Positions 1 to 8,422 of a DNA stretch of 47,488 nucleotides are shown here, in pieces (position 1 is the first letter of the stretch; every line of letters starts with the position of its first letter). The stretch spans positions 1 through 47,488 of the forward strand of contig JAPUHK010000067.1 of assembly GCA_027297745.1 (NCBI GenBank), read 5' to 3'. A model generated the notes under the pieces. It ran no database searches. It saw only the letters and a list, made by a program, of their open reading frames with translations, and was not told the origin of the DNA. The position numbers and the translations under genes are program-made. This DNA is from Planctomycetota bacterium. Its GTDB lineage: Bacteria > Planctomycetota > PLA2.

Positions 1-1163
1 TGGTCCTCAAAGACCGGGTCCAGGCGCGTCCTCGGGGTGATCACGGTCTTCATTACCGGGACCTCGACGTCGTACGGCACCGCCTCGGTGTGGCTGTAGA
101 CCGACCGGGTGCGGTCGACGGGAGTCGTCCCGATCTGGACGTCCTCCTGACGGATCTCGAGCACGTCCTCGTAGCCGACGAGCTGGTCGGAGGTCGAGGA
201 GTACTCCACCTGGATCCACTGGGGCGGCGTGTACTCGCGGATGCGGACCTGCTCGTCGATGAGCAGGATCTCGGCGTCCAGGCCGTCGGAGCCCACGAAC
301 AGGCTGGCCTTGGCCTTCAGATCGGCGAAGACGATGTCGCCGAGCTCAATCGGGTTCGCCGCGTCATTGCCGTTCAGCACGTTCGTGTTGTCCGTGGTCG
401 CGCCCGCAACATGGTCGAAGCCGTTGACGGCCGAGACCGGGTCGACGTACAGGCCGTTCGGGAAGTAGAAGGCGATCATGTCGTTGGCATGGATCAGGCC
501 GCGCGGACGGCCGGAGACGCCCAGGGTGTGCTGGTTCTGGAAGAATACGAACGAGCTGAAGGGCTCATTCTCGCGGACCAGGCAGGCGACCATGCGCATG
601 GTGTCGCCGGAGCGCCCCATGGACTCGAGCACGAAGTAGTTTTCGCTGAGATCCAGCGGGTCGACCGCGGACGGCGTCTCGCCCCGCAGCTTCTGCAGCC
701 GCTGGACGTAGTCGCGACCGCGGTAGACGCGCGTCGTGGTGCCCAGGATGATGCCGTGGTCGATCCCCGCCGGATCGTCCATCCAGGACAGGTCTTGCTC
801 GGCGCTGAGATCCGCACTTGTGGCGGCGTAGGCACCGCCGCGGCGACCGAGCTTGGTGAACAAGGTGTCCATGTCCATGTCGTCGGCGCCCTGCATGCCG
901 TCGACGCTGAACGCGCTGCGCAGCACGAGATTGTGGTTGACCTCGTCGTAGAAGCTGTTGGTCACGACGTTCATCGCGATGTGCAGCTGCGCGTAGGCCT
1001 GGTTGAAGGCACGCGTCTCGTCCTCCAGCGTGGCCTGGCGGTTGGATTCCGCCACGACACGGCCAGAGCTGATCGCGGCCAGCCCTGCGATGGACAGGGT
1101 GATAAAGAGCACCACGATCAGCATGGTGCCTCGCTCGGAGTTGCGGTAGTCGGGGTGTGTCAT
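1..1163 (-). CDS. PilX-like pilin/secretion-associated protein, partial (C-terminus off left edge)
   Basis: Open for 387 codons from ATG at 1163 to the left edge, in the minus frame that has no stop. After a short polar leader (MTHPDYRNSERG) comes one hydrophobic helix (TMLIVVLFITLSIAGLAAIS), then a long soluble region. This Arg-Gly plus hydrophobic helix layout is that of PilX-type N-terminal domains of minor type IV pilus proteins. The body contains RVYRGRDYVQRL and DLYVDP-like segments that I do not recognise. A GGAG lies about 12 nt before the start. The next gene (1467-1667) has a near-identical leader and helix, so this is probably the start of a pilus or type II secretion-like cluster extending left. 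Family assignment rests on the N-terminus only. Confidence 0.75.
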   Translation of the reverse strand, partial: MTHPDYRNSERGTMLIVVLFITLSIAGLAAISSGRVVAESNRQATLEDETRAFNQAYAQLHIAMNVVTNSFYDEVNHNLVLRSAFSVDGMQGADDMDMDTLFTKLGRRGGAYAATSADLSAEQDLSWMDDPAGIDHGIILGTTTRVYRGRDYVQRLQKLRGETPSAVDPLDLSENYFVLESMGRSGDTMRMVACLVRENEPFSSFVFFQNQHTLGVSGRPRGLIHANDMIAFYFPNGLYVDPVSAVNGFDHVAGATTDNTNVLNGNDAANPIELGDIVFADLKAKASLFVGSDGLDAEILLIDEQVRIREYTPPQWIQVEYSSTSDQLVGYEDVLEIRQEDVQIGTTPVDRTRSVYSHTEAVPYDVEVPVMKTVITPRTRLDPVFED

Positions 1164-1211
1164 TTCTTGGGTCTCCGTACGACGAGAGAATACCCTGCGA
1201 TCCGAGGTATG

Positions 1212-1227
1212 TGAGACCAAAGCAGAC
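1212..1227 (-). promoter_or_regulatory. Shared 16-bp upstream element, copy 1
   Basis: On the minus strand reads GTCTGCTTTGGTCTCA, 48 nt upstream of the ATG at 1163. It matches 15 of 16 bases of the copy upstream of the next pilin-like gene. It is flanked by a 6-bp inverted repeat, ATGTGA (1209-1214) and TCACAT (1236-1241). Role unknown; candidate regulator site or leader element. Confidence 0.4.
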
Positions 1228-1414
1228 TAAACGGATCACATCGGAACAATGTGGGACCTATCCAGCTTCGAGACGCACGCTCGTTCGCGCAACCACTTTG
1301 TTCTCAATGCTTTGCGGAGAATTGGCGGCGGCCGCGGGAGCCCCAGCAATCCCGGCCTGGGGCGGTCAATGAGAACCCCGGTGAAGCCGAGGGAGGCTTG
1401 ACCGGGAAGAAGGA

Positions 1415-1444
1415 GGGCGCCCCGTCGGGAGGGACGGGGCACCC
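1415..1444 (-). terminator. Hairpin after the small pilin-like gene
   Basis: Stem GCCCCGTC (1419-1426) pairs with GACGGGGC (1433-1440) around a 6-nt loop. A further GGG/CCC pair lies outside a 1x1 mismatch. On the minus strand the hairpin starts 22 nt after the stop of the gene at 1467-1667 and is followed by a pyrimidine run (TCCTTCTTCCC). This is consistent with an intrinsic terminator, although the T tract is interrupted. Confidence 0.5.
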
Positions 1445-1466
1445 GGCACAAAGGGATCCGGAGGCC

Positions 1467-1667
1467 TTACCCGCTGGCGTTGCGCACGACGAAGATCGGC
1501 GCGTAATTCACGGCCGGGCGGGGGACCTCCACGAAGTTGGGAGGCGGATTGAAGAGAAGGTAATGGATGGCGGCCAGTCCGGCAGTGGCCAGCGCGACAA
1601 AGGCGATCACGAGCAGAAGTGCGCCCCGTTCCTGATCCTGATCTCGGCTCTGCTCTCTCATGGTCAT
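1467..1667 (-). CDS. Small pilin-like membrane protein (66 aa)
   Basis: Leader MTMREQSRDQDQERG is followed by a hydrophobic helix (ALLLVIAFVALATAGLAAIH) and a short proline-rich tail ending IFVVRNASG. The leader-helix junction (ERG followed by a hydrophobic run ending AGLAAI) matches the neighbouring gene ending off the left edge, so both probably belong to one pilus-like cluster. Start chosen at 1667 (AAGG about 9 nt upstream); 1661 is a second in-frame ATG. An upstream extension to 1754 would only add residues across the inverted-repeat leader. Between this gene and the next (1164-1466) I see no other gene, only the terminator hairpin and one copy of a shared upstream element. Function unknown; could be a minor pseudopilin. 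Confidence 0.6.
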   Translation of the reverse strand: MTMREQSRDQDQERGALLLVIAFVALATAGLAAIHYLLFNPPPNFVEVPRPAVNYAPIFVVRNASG

Positions 1668-1700
1668 TCCGGCGCCTTCACCCAGTGACAGAGTAGCCCG

Positions 1701-1734
1701 GCATGAGACCAAAGCGGACGATTTAGTCTCATGC
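1701..1734 (-). promoter_or_regulatory. Shared upstream element copy 2 inside a 9-bp inverted repeat
   Basis: Contains GTCCGCTTTGGTCTCA on the minus strand (1704-1719). Perfect 9-bp inverted repeat arms GCATGAGAC (1701-1709) and GTCTCATGC (1726-1734) flank a 16-nt spacer. It sits 33 nt upstream of the start at 1667. Farther upstream on the minus strand a perfect TATAAT (1793-1798) lies in an AT-rich patch that is unusual for this window. If that is the -10 box, the inverted repeat would be in the 5' leader. Confidence 0.4.
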
Positions 1735-1884
1735 TGTCTGAGACTCTGCACCAAGTTGAGCGCCTAGAGCCGCACGGTCTATGTAACCCACTATTATAAA
1801 AGGACTTATATGGCGACAGCCACGTGACATCAACGCTGCATGGCAGGGCCAGGAAGGCCCGTGTCGGGTGCGGCTGGGACGGTC

Positions 1885-3822
1885 CTAGGCCCTCTTGCGG
1901 TCCTTCTTGGTGGCGCTCTCGACTGCCTTCTTCTCCTTGGCCGTCGTCTTGGGCGCGGGCTTCTTGGCCGGGGCCTTCTTGGGTGTCGGGGCCTTCTTCT
2001 TCGGGACGACCCTGGCGGCCGGCTTCGAGGCCGCTTTCTCGGGTGCTTTCGAGGGGGGCTGCAGCATGAGAGGCTGCTTCGTGGGCGCGCGGCGCTTGCG
2101 CACCACGGGGGGCGGGAAGCCCTCCATCTCGAGCTTGTGGGTGGCGGCCTGGGCCGCGCGCTCGTCCGGGAAGGTGGCGGCCACCCAGCGCAGCAACTCG
2201 CCGCCCAGCGCTCGGTCGGCGAAGGACCGCTCCGCAAAGTGGCAGCCGACCAGGAAGTAGTCCTCGGGCGTGAGGTAGGACTTCTCCTTCTTGAGCCGAG
2301 CCAACAGCATGAACTCGTAATCGCGCGCAAGCACCTCTAGGGACGTGAGCCCGGGGTGGTTCAGTCGCGTCTCCCGCACGATGTCGTGGGCGCCGAGACT
2401 GATCTCGGTCAGCGCCAGCTCGTACTGCAGATCTCGCGGCAGGCTGCCGCCGGCACGCACCATCGGGCGCAGCAGGTTGGCCACGCCGCTGGAGTTGCCC
2501 ATCCGCTTGAGCTTCTTGATCTGGCTCAGGACAAAGGAGTCCAGCACCTGCCCGGGAAGCTCCGCCAGCAGCTGGTGTACGGCCTCCCCGCGGGGGTCGC
2601 CGTCTGCCAGCCAGGCCGCGGCCGCCCGCGCCAGATTGTTGATCTGCGGTCCCGGTAGCTTGTGCGTCCGCCCTTCCAGGATGCGCGCCAAGGTCCACGC
2701 CCGCGCGGCGTCCGGAGCGTGGACGAGCACCTCGGCCACGGGCTTCAGGGCCGCCTTGAGACCGGCCAACGACTCGGCTGCGCGCTCCTGCAGGTCCGGG
2801 TTGTCGCCCTGCAGGATCTCGAGCAGCGCGGCAGCGCTTTGCACGGAGTCGGTGCGGCCCAGCGCGGCGATCGCAAACCGGCGCAGAGCAGGATCGTGGC
2901 CCTTCAAGTGCGCGAGGATGCGCGACACGTGCGCGGCCCCGAGCGTGGCCGTCTCCAGCACCTGCATCGCGGGCGCCACGACGTGCCTGTAGTCCCGATC
3001 CTCCAGGTAGTCGAGCAGACGGTTGCACAACTCCGGGTCGAGCCGCCCGTCGGAGCTGCGGCGGCCGATGGCCTCGATGCAGGCCTTGCGAATGGAGGGG
3101 GCGAACTCCTCCCCGGAGTACTCGATCAGCGCAGGCAGGGCACTGTCGCCGAGTATGCGCTCGAGCAACTCGACCGCTGCGGCGCCCCCCTCCACGTCCT
3201 CGCGGGCCGGGTCGGAGGCCAGGAACTTCACGAGCCGGTTGGCGAGCGCCTTGCGAATGCGGGGCGGCGCCGTAGCCATCTCCTCCGCCAGCCGCCTCGC
3301 CGCCGCCCGAATCTCATGGGCGTGGCCGGTTTCCAGCGCTCGCAGGATCAGGTCCATGGCCTCGGGGCTCTGGATGCGAGCGGCGATGTGCAGGATGCGC
3401 TGGCGGCCGGCCATGCCGGCCTTGAGGAAACGGCGGCGGAGGCTTGGAAGGACACCCCGGCCCATGCTGGCCACGACCTCCATCGCGCGCCGCCCCAAGT
3501 CCCCTTCCTCGTCCAGAAGCGGGACCACGAAGGGGTAGCACTCGTCGCGCCCGGCGGACCCGATGGAGCGGATGGCGTCGAGGGCGGTCTTGCGCAGCTC
3601 TTGATCCGCGGACTGCAGGCTGCGGCCGAGCGCCGCGGCCACGTCCCCGCTGTTGGGCTGCAAAGCGCCCAGAACCCGGGCCGCAGCCTGCTGTAGGGCC
3701 GGATCCTCGGCCTCGAGCAAGCTACAAAGCTGCTCCAGGGTGATCCCGTCGGTCCCTGAGTCGTCCTGAGCCACTATATCTGCCACCTGGAGCCGCCGTT
3801 TGTGGCTTCGACCCCTATCCAT
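1885..3822 (-). CDS. HEAT-repeat protein with Lys/Ala/Pro-rich C-terminal tail (645 aa)
   Basis: Most of the protein is tandem helical repeats of HEAT/PBS-lyase type: LEAEDPALQQAAARVLGAL, LLDEEGDLGRRAMEVVASMG and ALRRFAIAALGRTDSVQSAAALLE are clear units. No catalytic motif is visible. The last ~70 residues are a Lys/Ala/Pro-rich, histone-H1-like tail (KKKAPTPKKAPAKKPAPK). Such tails bind DNA or acidic partners in other proteins, but that role is inferred here. Start chosen at ATG 3822 (MDRGRSHKRR); a longer reading to 3882 lacks support. It stands alone: the gene beyond its 5' end ends at 3970, leaving a 147-bp spacer. Likely a cytoplasmic scaffold; partner unknown. Confidence 0.85.
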   Translation of the reverse strand: MDRGRSHKRRLQVADIVAQDDSGTDGITLEQLCSLLEAEDPALQQAAARVLGALQPNSGDVAAALGRSLQSADQELRKTALDAIRSIGSAGRDECYPFVVPLLDEEGDLGRRAMEVVASMGRGVLPSLRRRFLKAGMAGRQRILHIAARIQSPEAMDLILRALETGHAHEIRAAARRLAEEMATAPPRIRKALANRLVKFLASDPAREDVEGGAAAVELLERILGDSALPALIEYSGEEFAPSIRKACIEAIGRRSSDGRLDPELCNRLLDYLEDRDYRHVVAPAMQVLETATLGAAHVSRILAHLKGHDPALRRFAIAALGRTDSVQSAAALLEILQGDNPDLQERAAESLAGLKAALKPVAEVLVHAPDAARAWTLARILEGRTHKLPGPQINNLARAAAAWLADGDPRGEAVHQLLAELPGQVLDSFVLSQIKKLKRMGNSSGVANLLRPMVRAGGSLPRDLQYELALTEISLGAHDIVRETRLNHPGLTSLEVLARDYEFMLLARLKKEKSYLTPEDYFLVGCHFAERSFADRALGGELLRWVAATFPDERAAQAATHKLEMEGFPPPVVRKRRAPTKQPLMLQPPSKAPEKAASKPAARVVPKKKAPTPKKAPAKKPAPKTTAKEKKAVESATKKDRKRA

Positions 3823-3969
3823 GGTGCCCCCGGCCCTCGCCCTTAGCTCGCAGGGGATGCGAAGCGCGGCGTATCCTAGCAAACGCGCTGCCCGGTCCCG
3901 GCGCTCAAACGCAACTCAATACCTTTGCAGCGTTTACGCGAGCGGACGGGCCCCGGGCCGCACCCGGAC

Positions 3970-5271
3970 TCAGCCGGTCTGCCCTGCGGAGCGGGAGCCG
4001 TGCTCCTCGGCCCGTCCGAGGGACTCCAGGTCGAACCCGTATTGGACTGTCGGGTGGGCCTCGCGCAGTCGGCGGCACTGGGCGGCCACAGCCTTGCCTC
4101 TAACGATGCAGTCGTGAATCAGGCCAGCCACGGCGTCCATCTCCCCCTCGGCCATGCCATAGCGCGTCATCTCCTGGACTCCGAAGCGCAGACCGCGCGG
4201 ATTGCGGGCATTCTTGCGGGGCTCGCCGGGGAGCAGGTTGAAGTTGCAGACGATCCCGTTTTCGCACAGGCGGCGGGCCACGTCGCGGCCCCCACCCCAC
4301 TGCTCGGCGTCGACCGCTACCTGGTGGCTGCAGGTGTAGCCGATGGTCGCGCCCGCCACCGGGAAGCCGCGCCGGTGCAGCCCCGCGGCGAAGGCGCGCG
4401 CGTTCGCCACGACGTCGCGGGCATAGTCGCGCCCGAACTGGCGTATCTCGAGGGCGGCCGCGCACAGCGACGGCAGACTGAACAGGTGGTGGTTGCTGGT
4501 GACCCCGGGGAAGACCGCGCGGTCGATGGACTTCCAGAAGGCGTCGTCGTGACCCCGCGACAGGATGATGCCGCGCTGGGGTCCGAAGAAGGTCTTGTGC
4601 GTAGAGGCGGTGATCACGTCCGCGCCCTCGGCCAGGGGGTCCTGGAACTGCCCGCCGGCGATCAGGCCCAGCACGTGCGAGGCGTCGTAGACGATGTGGA
4701 TGCCGAGATCTTCACAGACCGGACGCAGGTCGGCCACCGGCTCCGGGAACAGGAACAGCGAGCGGCCCAGGATCGCCACGCGCGGGCGTTCCTTGTGCAG
4801 CATGTCCTTTGCCGCTGCGACGTCCACGTGGAAGCCGTCCTCGGTGCGCGGCCACTGCGCGATACGGTCGGCGCGCTTGCCCAGCGCTCCGAAACGCGCG
4901 TGGCTGATGTGCCCGCCCCCGTCGATGCCGTGCGCGACGGCCGTACCGCCGTCCGGCATGAGCGCGCTGAAGACGGCGTCGTTGGCCATCGTGCCGCTGG
5001 GCAGCCTCACGTCGACGTGGTCGGCGTCGAAGATCCCGCGGATCAAGTCCCGTGCGCGCTCTTCGATAGCGTCCACGTAACGCGTGCCCTCGTAGTAGCG
5101 CGCCCCCGGATGGCCCTCCGCGTAGCGGTGGTGGAAGTCGTTGTCGAGAAGCGCGCGCGACGCCGGCGACAACACGTTCTCGCTCGCGATCAGATTCAGA
5201 GTCTCGCCGCGCCATTGCTCCTGGGCCTCGCACAGCTGGGAGATCTCGCGCAATAGGTGCCGGTTGTTCAT
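3970..5271 (-). CDS. Serine hydroxymethyltransferase-like PLP enzyme
   Basis: 433 aa, close to the usual length of about 415-430. SHMT (GlyA) family motifs are in order: LIASENVLSP near residue 27, YAEGHPGARYYEGTRYVD near 50-67, DASHVLGLIAGG near 196 (Asp196 and His199 in the cofactor site) and STHKTFFGPQRG with Lys226 as the expected PLP Schiff-base lysine. Canonical GlyA converts serine and tetrahydrofolate to glycine and methylene-tetrahydrofolate in the cytosol. Several segments diverge from typical GlyA (GIDGGGHISHARFGALG in place of the usual LxxGGHLTHG stretch), so a paralogous aldolase or transferase role is possible. The start is ATG 5271, which overlaps the stop of the upstream gene by 4 bp (ATGA), implying translational coupling. 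Confidence 0.85.
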   Translation of the reverse strand: MNNRHLLREISQLCEAQEQWRGETLNLIASENVLSPASRALLDNDFHHRYAEGHPGARYYEGTRYVDAIEERARDLIRGIFDADHVDVRLPSGTMANDAVFSALMPDGGTAVAHGIDGGGHISHARFGALGKRADRIAQWPRTEDGFHVDVAAAKDMLHKERPRVAILGRSLFLFPEPVADLRPVCEDLGIHIVYDASHVLGLIAGGQFQDPLAEGADVITASTHKTFFGPQRGIILSRGHDDAFWKSIDRAVFPGVTSNHHLFSLPSLCAAALEIRQFGRDYARDVVANARAFAAGLHRRGFPVAGATIGYTCSHQVAVDAEQWGGGRDVARRLCENGIVCNFNLLPGEPRKNARNPRGLRFGVQEMTRYGMAEGEMDAVAGLIHDCIVRGKAVAAQCRRLREAHPTVQYGFDLESLGRAEEHGSRSAGQTG

Positions 5272-5864
5272 GCGATCCGCTCCTCGACGGCGGCCGCCCC
5301 TGTCGGCGAGAGACGATAAACGGAGCCGGCGGGGCCGCGCTCCAGGTGACCGCGGTCCTCCAGGACCTGCAGGACTTCGTGGAAGTTGCGCGAGTCGACG
5401 CCGGCGCGGATGCAGCACTGCAGCAGGTCGGACAGCGTGACGCCGTCGCGTCCCTGATCGTGCTGCAGGAAGTAGGCGAAAAGCAGGGCGGCCTCGGTCT
5501 GGTCCACGCTCTCGCGGCCCCGTACCGAGCGGAAGAAGTCCTCCAACGCGGCGGCGGGGACGCCGGGCCGGGCAGGCTCGGGCGGCCCCCCGTTCGGGCC
5601 CGGAACGTCCCCGGCGGCAGGCTCGCTCCAGACGAGGCTCTGGGCCTGTTCCGGCGCCCCGTCGGCAACAGCGGCCGCGGCGGCAACGGTGTCCGCGGGC
5701 TCGGACGGCACGCCCCCCCCGGAGCCCTCCGTGGCCCCGAAAGCCACGCTGAGATCAACCGGGCCCAGGAAGGGAGCCAACAAGCGCAATTGGCGCCACA
5801 CGAAAGCGTCGGAGCCGCACAAGTGGAGATGGGTTTCCTGCGATTGGAAACGGACCGTCGCCAT
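5268..5864 (-). CDS. Uncharacterised protein with C-terminal winged-helix-like domain (198 aa)
   Basis: Residues 1-45 form a short beta-rich domain (MATVRFQSQETHLHLCGSDAFV). A Gly/Ala/Pro-rich linker of ~60 residues follows. The C-terminal ~95 residues look like a winged helix: VTLSDLLQCCIRAGVDSRNF, FHEVLQVLEDRGHLERG and GSVYRLSPTGAAAVEERI resemble helix-turn-helix plus wing. It may sense a ligand or act as an adaptor. It is followed by the SHMT-like gene with a 4-bp overlap and is divergent from the K+ channel gene across 129 bp. No known family recognised. Start at ATG 5864; a longer in-frame reading would overlap the divergent channel gene. Confidence 0.7.
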   Translation of the reverse strand: MATVRFQSQETHLHLCGSDAFVWRQLRLLAPFLGPVDLSVAFGATEGSGGGVPSEPADTVAAAAAVADGAPEQAQSLVWSEPAAGDVPGPNGGPPEPARPGVPAAALEDFFRSVRGRESVDQTEAALLFAYFLQHDQGRDGVTLSDLLQCCIRAGVDSRNFHEVLQVLEDRGHLERGPAGSVYRLSPTGAAAVEERIA

Positions 5865-5993
5865 AGACACCCGAGAGGCTGAAGAAGCGTCGCCCGAGGG
5901 GGCTTTCAGCGTGATCAATCTACGCCGCGGCTCCGACCGGTCCAAGGAAATCCCGGAAGCGTGGGTCCCGTCGCCTATAGATAGGGACTCGGC

Positions 5994-6995
5994 GTGCACC
6001 GGCACCGTCATTTGTTCCGTCTCTCCCTTTGTTCGCTCGCGGCGATCTTGGTGGGGGGCACATGGGGGTACATGAGACTGGCGGGTCTCAATCTCCGAGA
6101 CGCGCTTTACCAGACCGTCATCACGGTCACGACCGTCGGTTACAGCGATCTGGTAGAGGAACCGGCCTACCGGCCCTTCACGACCGTGCTGGCCGCCATC
6201 GGCGCGGCCAACATGACGATCCTGCTGTCCCTGCTCACGGTGTTCCTGGTCGAAGAGCAGGTGTTCACGGCGTTCGGGAGACGCAAGATGCAAAAGCAAG
6301 TAGACAGCCTCAAAGATCACGTGATCCTGTGCGGCTACGGGAACTTCGGCAGGGCAGCAACCGTGGAGCTGCAAGCGCACGCAGTGTCCTACGTCGTGAT
6401 CGAGAGCTCCCCCGAGAAGGCGGAGGCCGGGCGCGACGCCGGGCATCCCATCCTGGGCCTGGACGCAACGCAGGAAGAGAGCCTGGTGCGCGCGGGCGTC
6501 GACCGGGCCGAGGCGCTGATGACGACGCTGGGGACGGACGCGGACAACGTGTACGTCACGCTGACGGCCAAGCAGCGCAACCCGGAGATCCTGGTCATCG
6601 CCGTGGCGCGCGACGAACGAGCCGAGAGCAAGCTGCGGGCTGCGGGGGCGGACCGGGTGATCAGCCCGTACAGGCTCGGCGGCAGCCAGATGGCGCGCAT
6701 CGTGCGCCATCCGACCGTGGCCGATTTCCTGGACATGGCCACGGGCGCCAACCCGATGGACTTCTTCATGGAGCAGCAGGAAGTTTGCGAGGGCTCGCGC
6801 CTCGCCGGACACTCGCTGCGCGACGCGCCGATCCGGGAAGAGTTGGGCATCACCGTCATCGCCGTGCGGCGACCCGAAGGCGCCATGATGACGAACCCCA
6901 CGCCCGACACGATGCTCAACGCAGGCGACGTGCTGGTCAGCCTCGGGCCGCGAGAGGCTTTGCGCAAGCTCGAACAGATGGCGCGCTCGCGGTGA
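5994..6995 (+). CDS. MthK-like two-TM potassium channel with RCK domain
   Basis: 333 aa, the length of MthK-type channels. TM1 is near residues 8-28, the pore helix and selectivity filter TTVGYSD near 46-52, and TM2 near 62-85. The cytoplasmic RCK/TrkA-N Rossmann domain begins VILCGYGNFGRA (GxGxxG) near 108, followed by a TrkA-C domain (about 250-330) with MDFFMEQQEVCEGSRLAGHS. The filter TVGY is the K+ signature; the RCK domain gates by nucleotide or divalent ions in relatives. Start is GTG 5994, preceded by AGGGA about 10 nt upstream. It stands alone, divergent from the winged-helix/SHMT pair. Role: K+ flux across the inner membrane. Confidence 0.92.
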   Translation: MHRHRHLFRLSLCSLAAILVGGTWGYMRLAGLNLRDALYQTVITVTTVGYSDLVEEPAYRPFTTVLAAIGAANMTILLSLLTVFLVEEQVFTAFGRRKMQKQVDSLKDHVILCGYGNFGRAATVELQAHAVSYVVIESSPEKAEAGRDAGHPILGLDATQEESLVRAGVDRAEALMTTLGTDADNVYVTLTAKQRNPEILVIAVARDERAESKLRAAGADRVISPYRLGGSQMARIVRHPTVADFLDMATGANPMDFFMEQQEVCEGSRLAGHSLRDAPIREELGITVIAVRRPEGAMMTNPTPDTMLNAGDVLVSLGPREALRKLEQMARSR

Positions 6996-7015
6996 GACGC
7001 TTTCGTCTCACCGCG
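6988..7015 (+). terminator. Perfect 12-bp hairpin at the channel stop codon
   Basis: CGCGGTGAGACG (6988-6999) pairs perfectly with CGTCTCACCGCG (7004-7015) around the loop CTTT. The channel's TGA (6993-6995) lies in the left arm. No T tract follows, so this is either a factor-assisted terminator or an mRNA-stabilising hairpin. It separates the channel from the porin-like gene starting at 7084. Confidence 0.55.
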
Positions 7016-7083
7016 CGGCAGTGCCGCCGACTTGCCGGGCCGCTTGTCCGACACGGCCCCGAACTCGGGTAAACTCCCCTGAA

Positions 7084-8418
7084 GTGCGCCGTCTCACGGG
7101 CATCTGGCTCCTAGCTTTCGCAACCTTCGTTTCCGCCCAGGAGGGGGAGGACGCCGCGTCGCAGCCCGACCGGGTGCGCAAGGTAGAGGAGGAGCTGCAA
7201 CAGGAACGCGAGGCGCGCAAGCAGCTCGAGAAGCGGGTCGGGGACCTGGAAAGGTCGCTGCAGAAGGCGACCGAAGTCATGGCGCGGGCGCAGGACCGGC
7301 GGGACATCGACGCGGAGCTCGAGGCCTACCTCAAGGAGCACCAGGTCGCCGTGCCGGCGGAAGCGCCGTGGCGGCTGCAGATCGGCGTGGTGCTGGTCGG
7401 GTCGTACACGGCGACCTTCTTCAACGGCGCGGGCGACCGCAACACGTTCTCGCTGGACGACGCCTACGTGAAGTTCTCGTACGGCTTTACGGACCAGCTG
7501 ACCGGGCGCTACTACACGGACGGGTCGCTGGCTGAGCTGGAGTACCGCCACAGCGACGCGGTGCAGCTCAACGGCGGCGTGGTCGTAGTGCCTTTCGGCC
7601 AGTTCAACCCGCGCAGCTTCCCGGACAGCTTCGACACGCTGAGCCGGCCGCTGCTCTACATGAGCAACCGCGAGATCTTCGTCACGGCGCCCAACCTGCC
7701 GTCACCGGTGTTCAACACCGTCTACAGCGATACGGGCCTCGTGTTCAGCGGCAGTCTCTGGCGCGGCCAGGACCAGCTGTACTACGCCGCCTACATCACA
7801 AACGGGCTCGTGGGCGCCAACGATCTCGGCCAGACCAGCGCCACGCGCGACAACAACAACGACAAGCAGATCGGCGGCCGGGTGGCGTACACGAACGCCT
7901 CCTGGTTCGAGCGCACGCGCATAGGCTTCGGCATCTCCGCCGCCGGCGGAGACTACGACGTCAACGACCAGCTCAGCTACCGCCTTTACGGAGTGGATCT
8001 GCTGGTCGTTCTCGGCGGGCTCGGCGCGGACGGTGAGGGCAGCGTCACGTTGCGTGCGGAGTACGTCTACGCGCCGCGGGAGATCCTGTACCCCGATGCC
8101 ACCGACAACACCATGAACATCAACGAGGCGAGCCGTGAGCAGGGCTTTTACGTCCTGGTCGAGGTGCGGCTCGACTCGAAGTGGATGCTCTACGGCGCGT
8201 GGGACGAGCTGCAGCGAAGAGGCCCGCTCGTGACGAACGGCGAGCTCGACCCCGCGAACCTCAACGACGTGACGACCACCATCCGCCGCTTCGCAATCGG
8301 CGTCGCGTACCGCATCACGGCAGGCATCTTGTTCAAGGTGGAGTACGCGTATTGGGAATTCGACCTGGGCGTACCGGATGCGCAACGCATCTCGACCCAG
8401 GTCGTGGTTCCCTTCTGA
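7084..8418 (+). CDS. Porin-like outer-membrane beta-barrel with N-terminal coiled coil
   Basis: 444 aa. Signal peptide VRRLTGIWLLAFATFVSAQ with cleavage expected after SA. Residues ~25-85 are a charged coiled coil (VRKVEEELQQEREARKQLEK) of the kind that tethers barrels to peptidoglycan. The rest consists of alternating amphipathic strands rich in Tyr, Gly and Asn (DDAYVKFSYGFTDQLTGRYY, SVTLRAEYVYAPREILYPD) and ends with aromatic VVVPF, a typical barrel C-terminus. It resembles phosphate/anion-selective OprP/OprO-type porins in layout, but substrate is not readable. Start GTG 7084 was chosen because the signal peptide begins there. Five bases after its stop begins a haem c lipoprotein, suggesting one operon with the two following genes. 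Confidence 0.8.
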   Translation: MRRLTGIWLLAFATFVSAQEGEDAASQPDRVRKVEEELQQEREARKQLEKRVGDLERSLQKATEVMARAQDRRDIDAELEAYLKEHQVAVPAEAPWRLQIGVVLVGSYTATFFNGAGDRNTFSLDDAYVKFSYGFTDQLTGRYYTDGSLAELEYRHSDAVQLNGGVVVVPFGQFNPRSFPDSFDTLSRPLLYMSNREIFVTAPNLPSPVFNTVYSDTGLVFSGSLWRGQDQLYYAAYITNGLVGANDLGQTSATRDNNNDKQIGGRVAYTNASWFERTRIGFGISAAGGDYDVNDQLSYRLYGVDLLVVLGGLGADGEGSVTLRAEYVYAPREILYPDATDNTMNINEASREQGFYVLVEVRLDSKWMLYGAWDELQRRGPLVTNGELDPANLNDVTTTIRRFAIGVAYRITAGILFKVEYAYWEFDLGVPDAQRISTQVVVPF

Positions 8419-8422
8419 GACC

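Noticed and set aside
5268-6812. Longer reading of the winged-helix gene start back to 6812
   Set aside because: The extra part is antisense to the K+ channel and its translation matches no protein. The ATG at 5864 begins the plausible domain.
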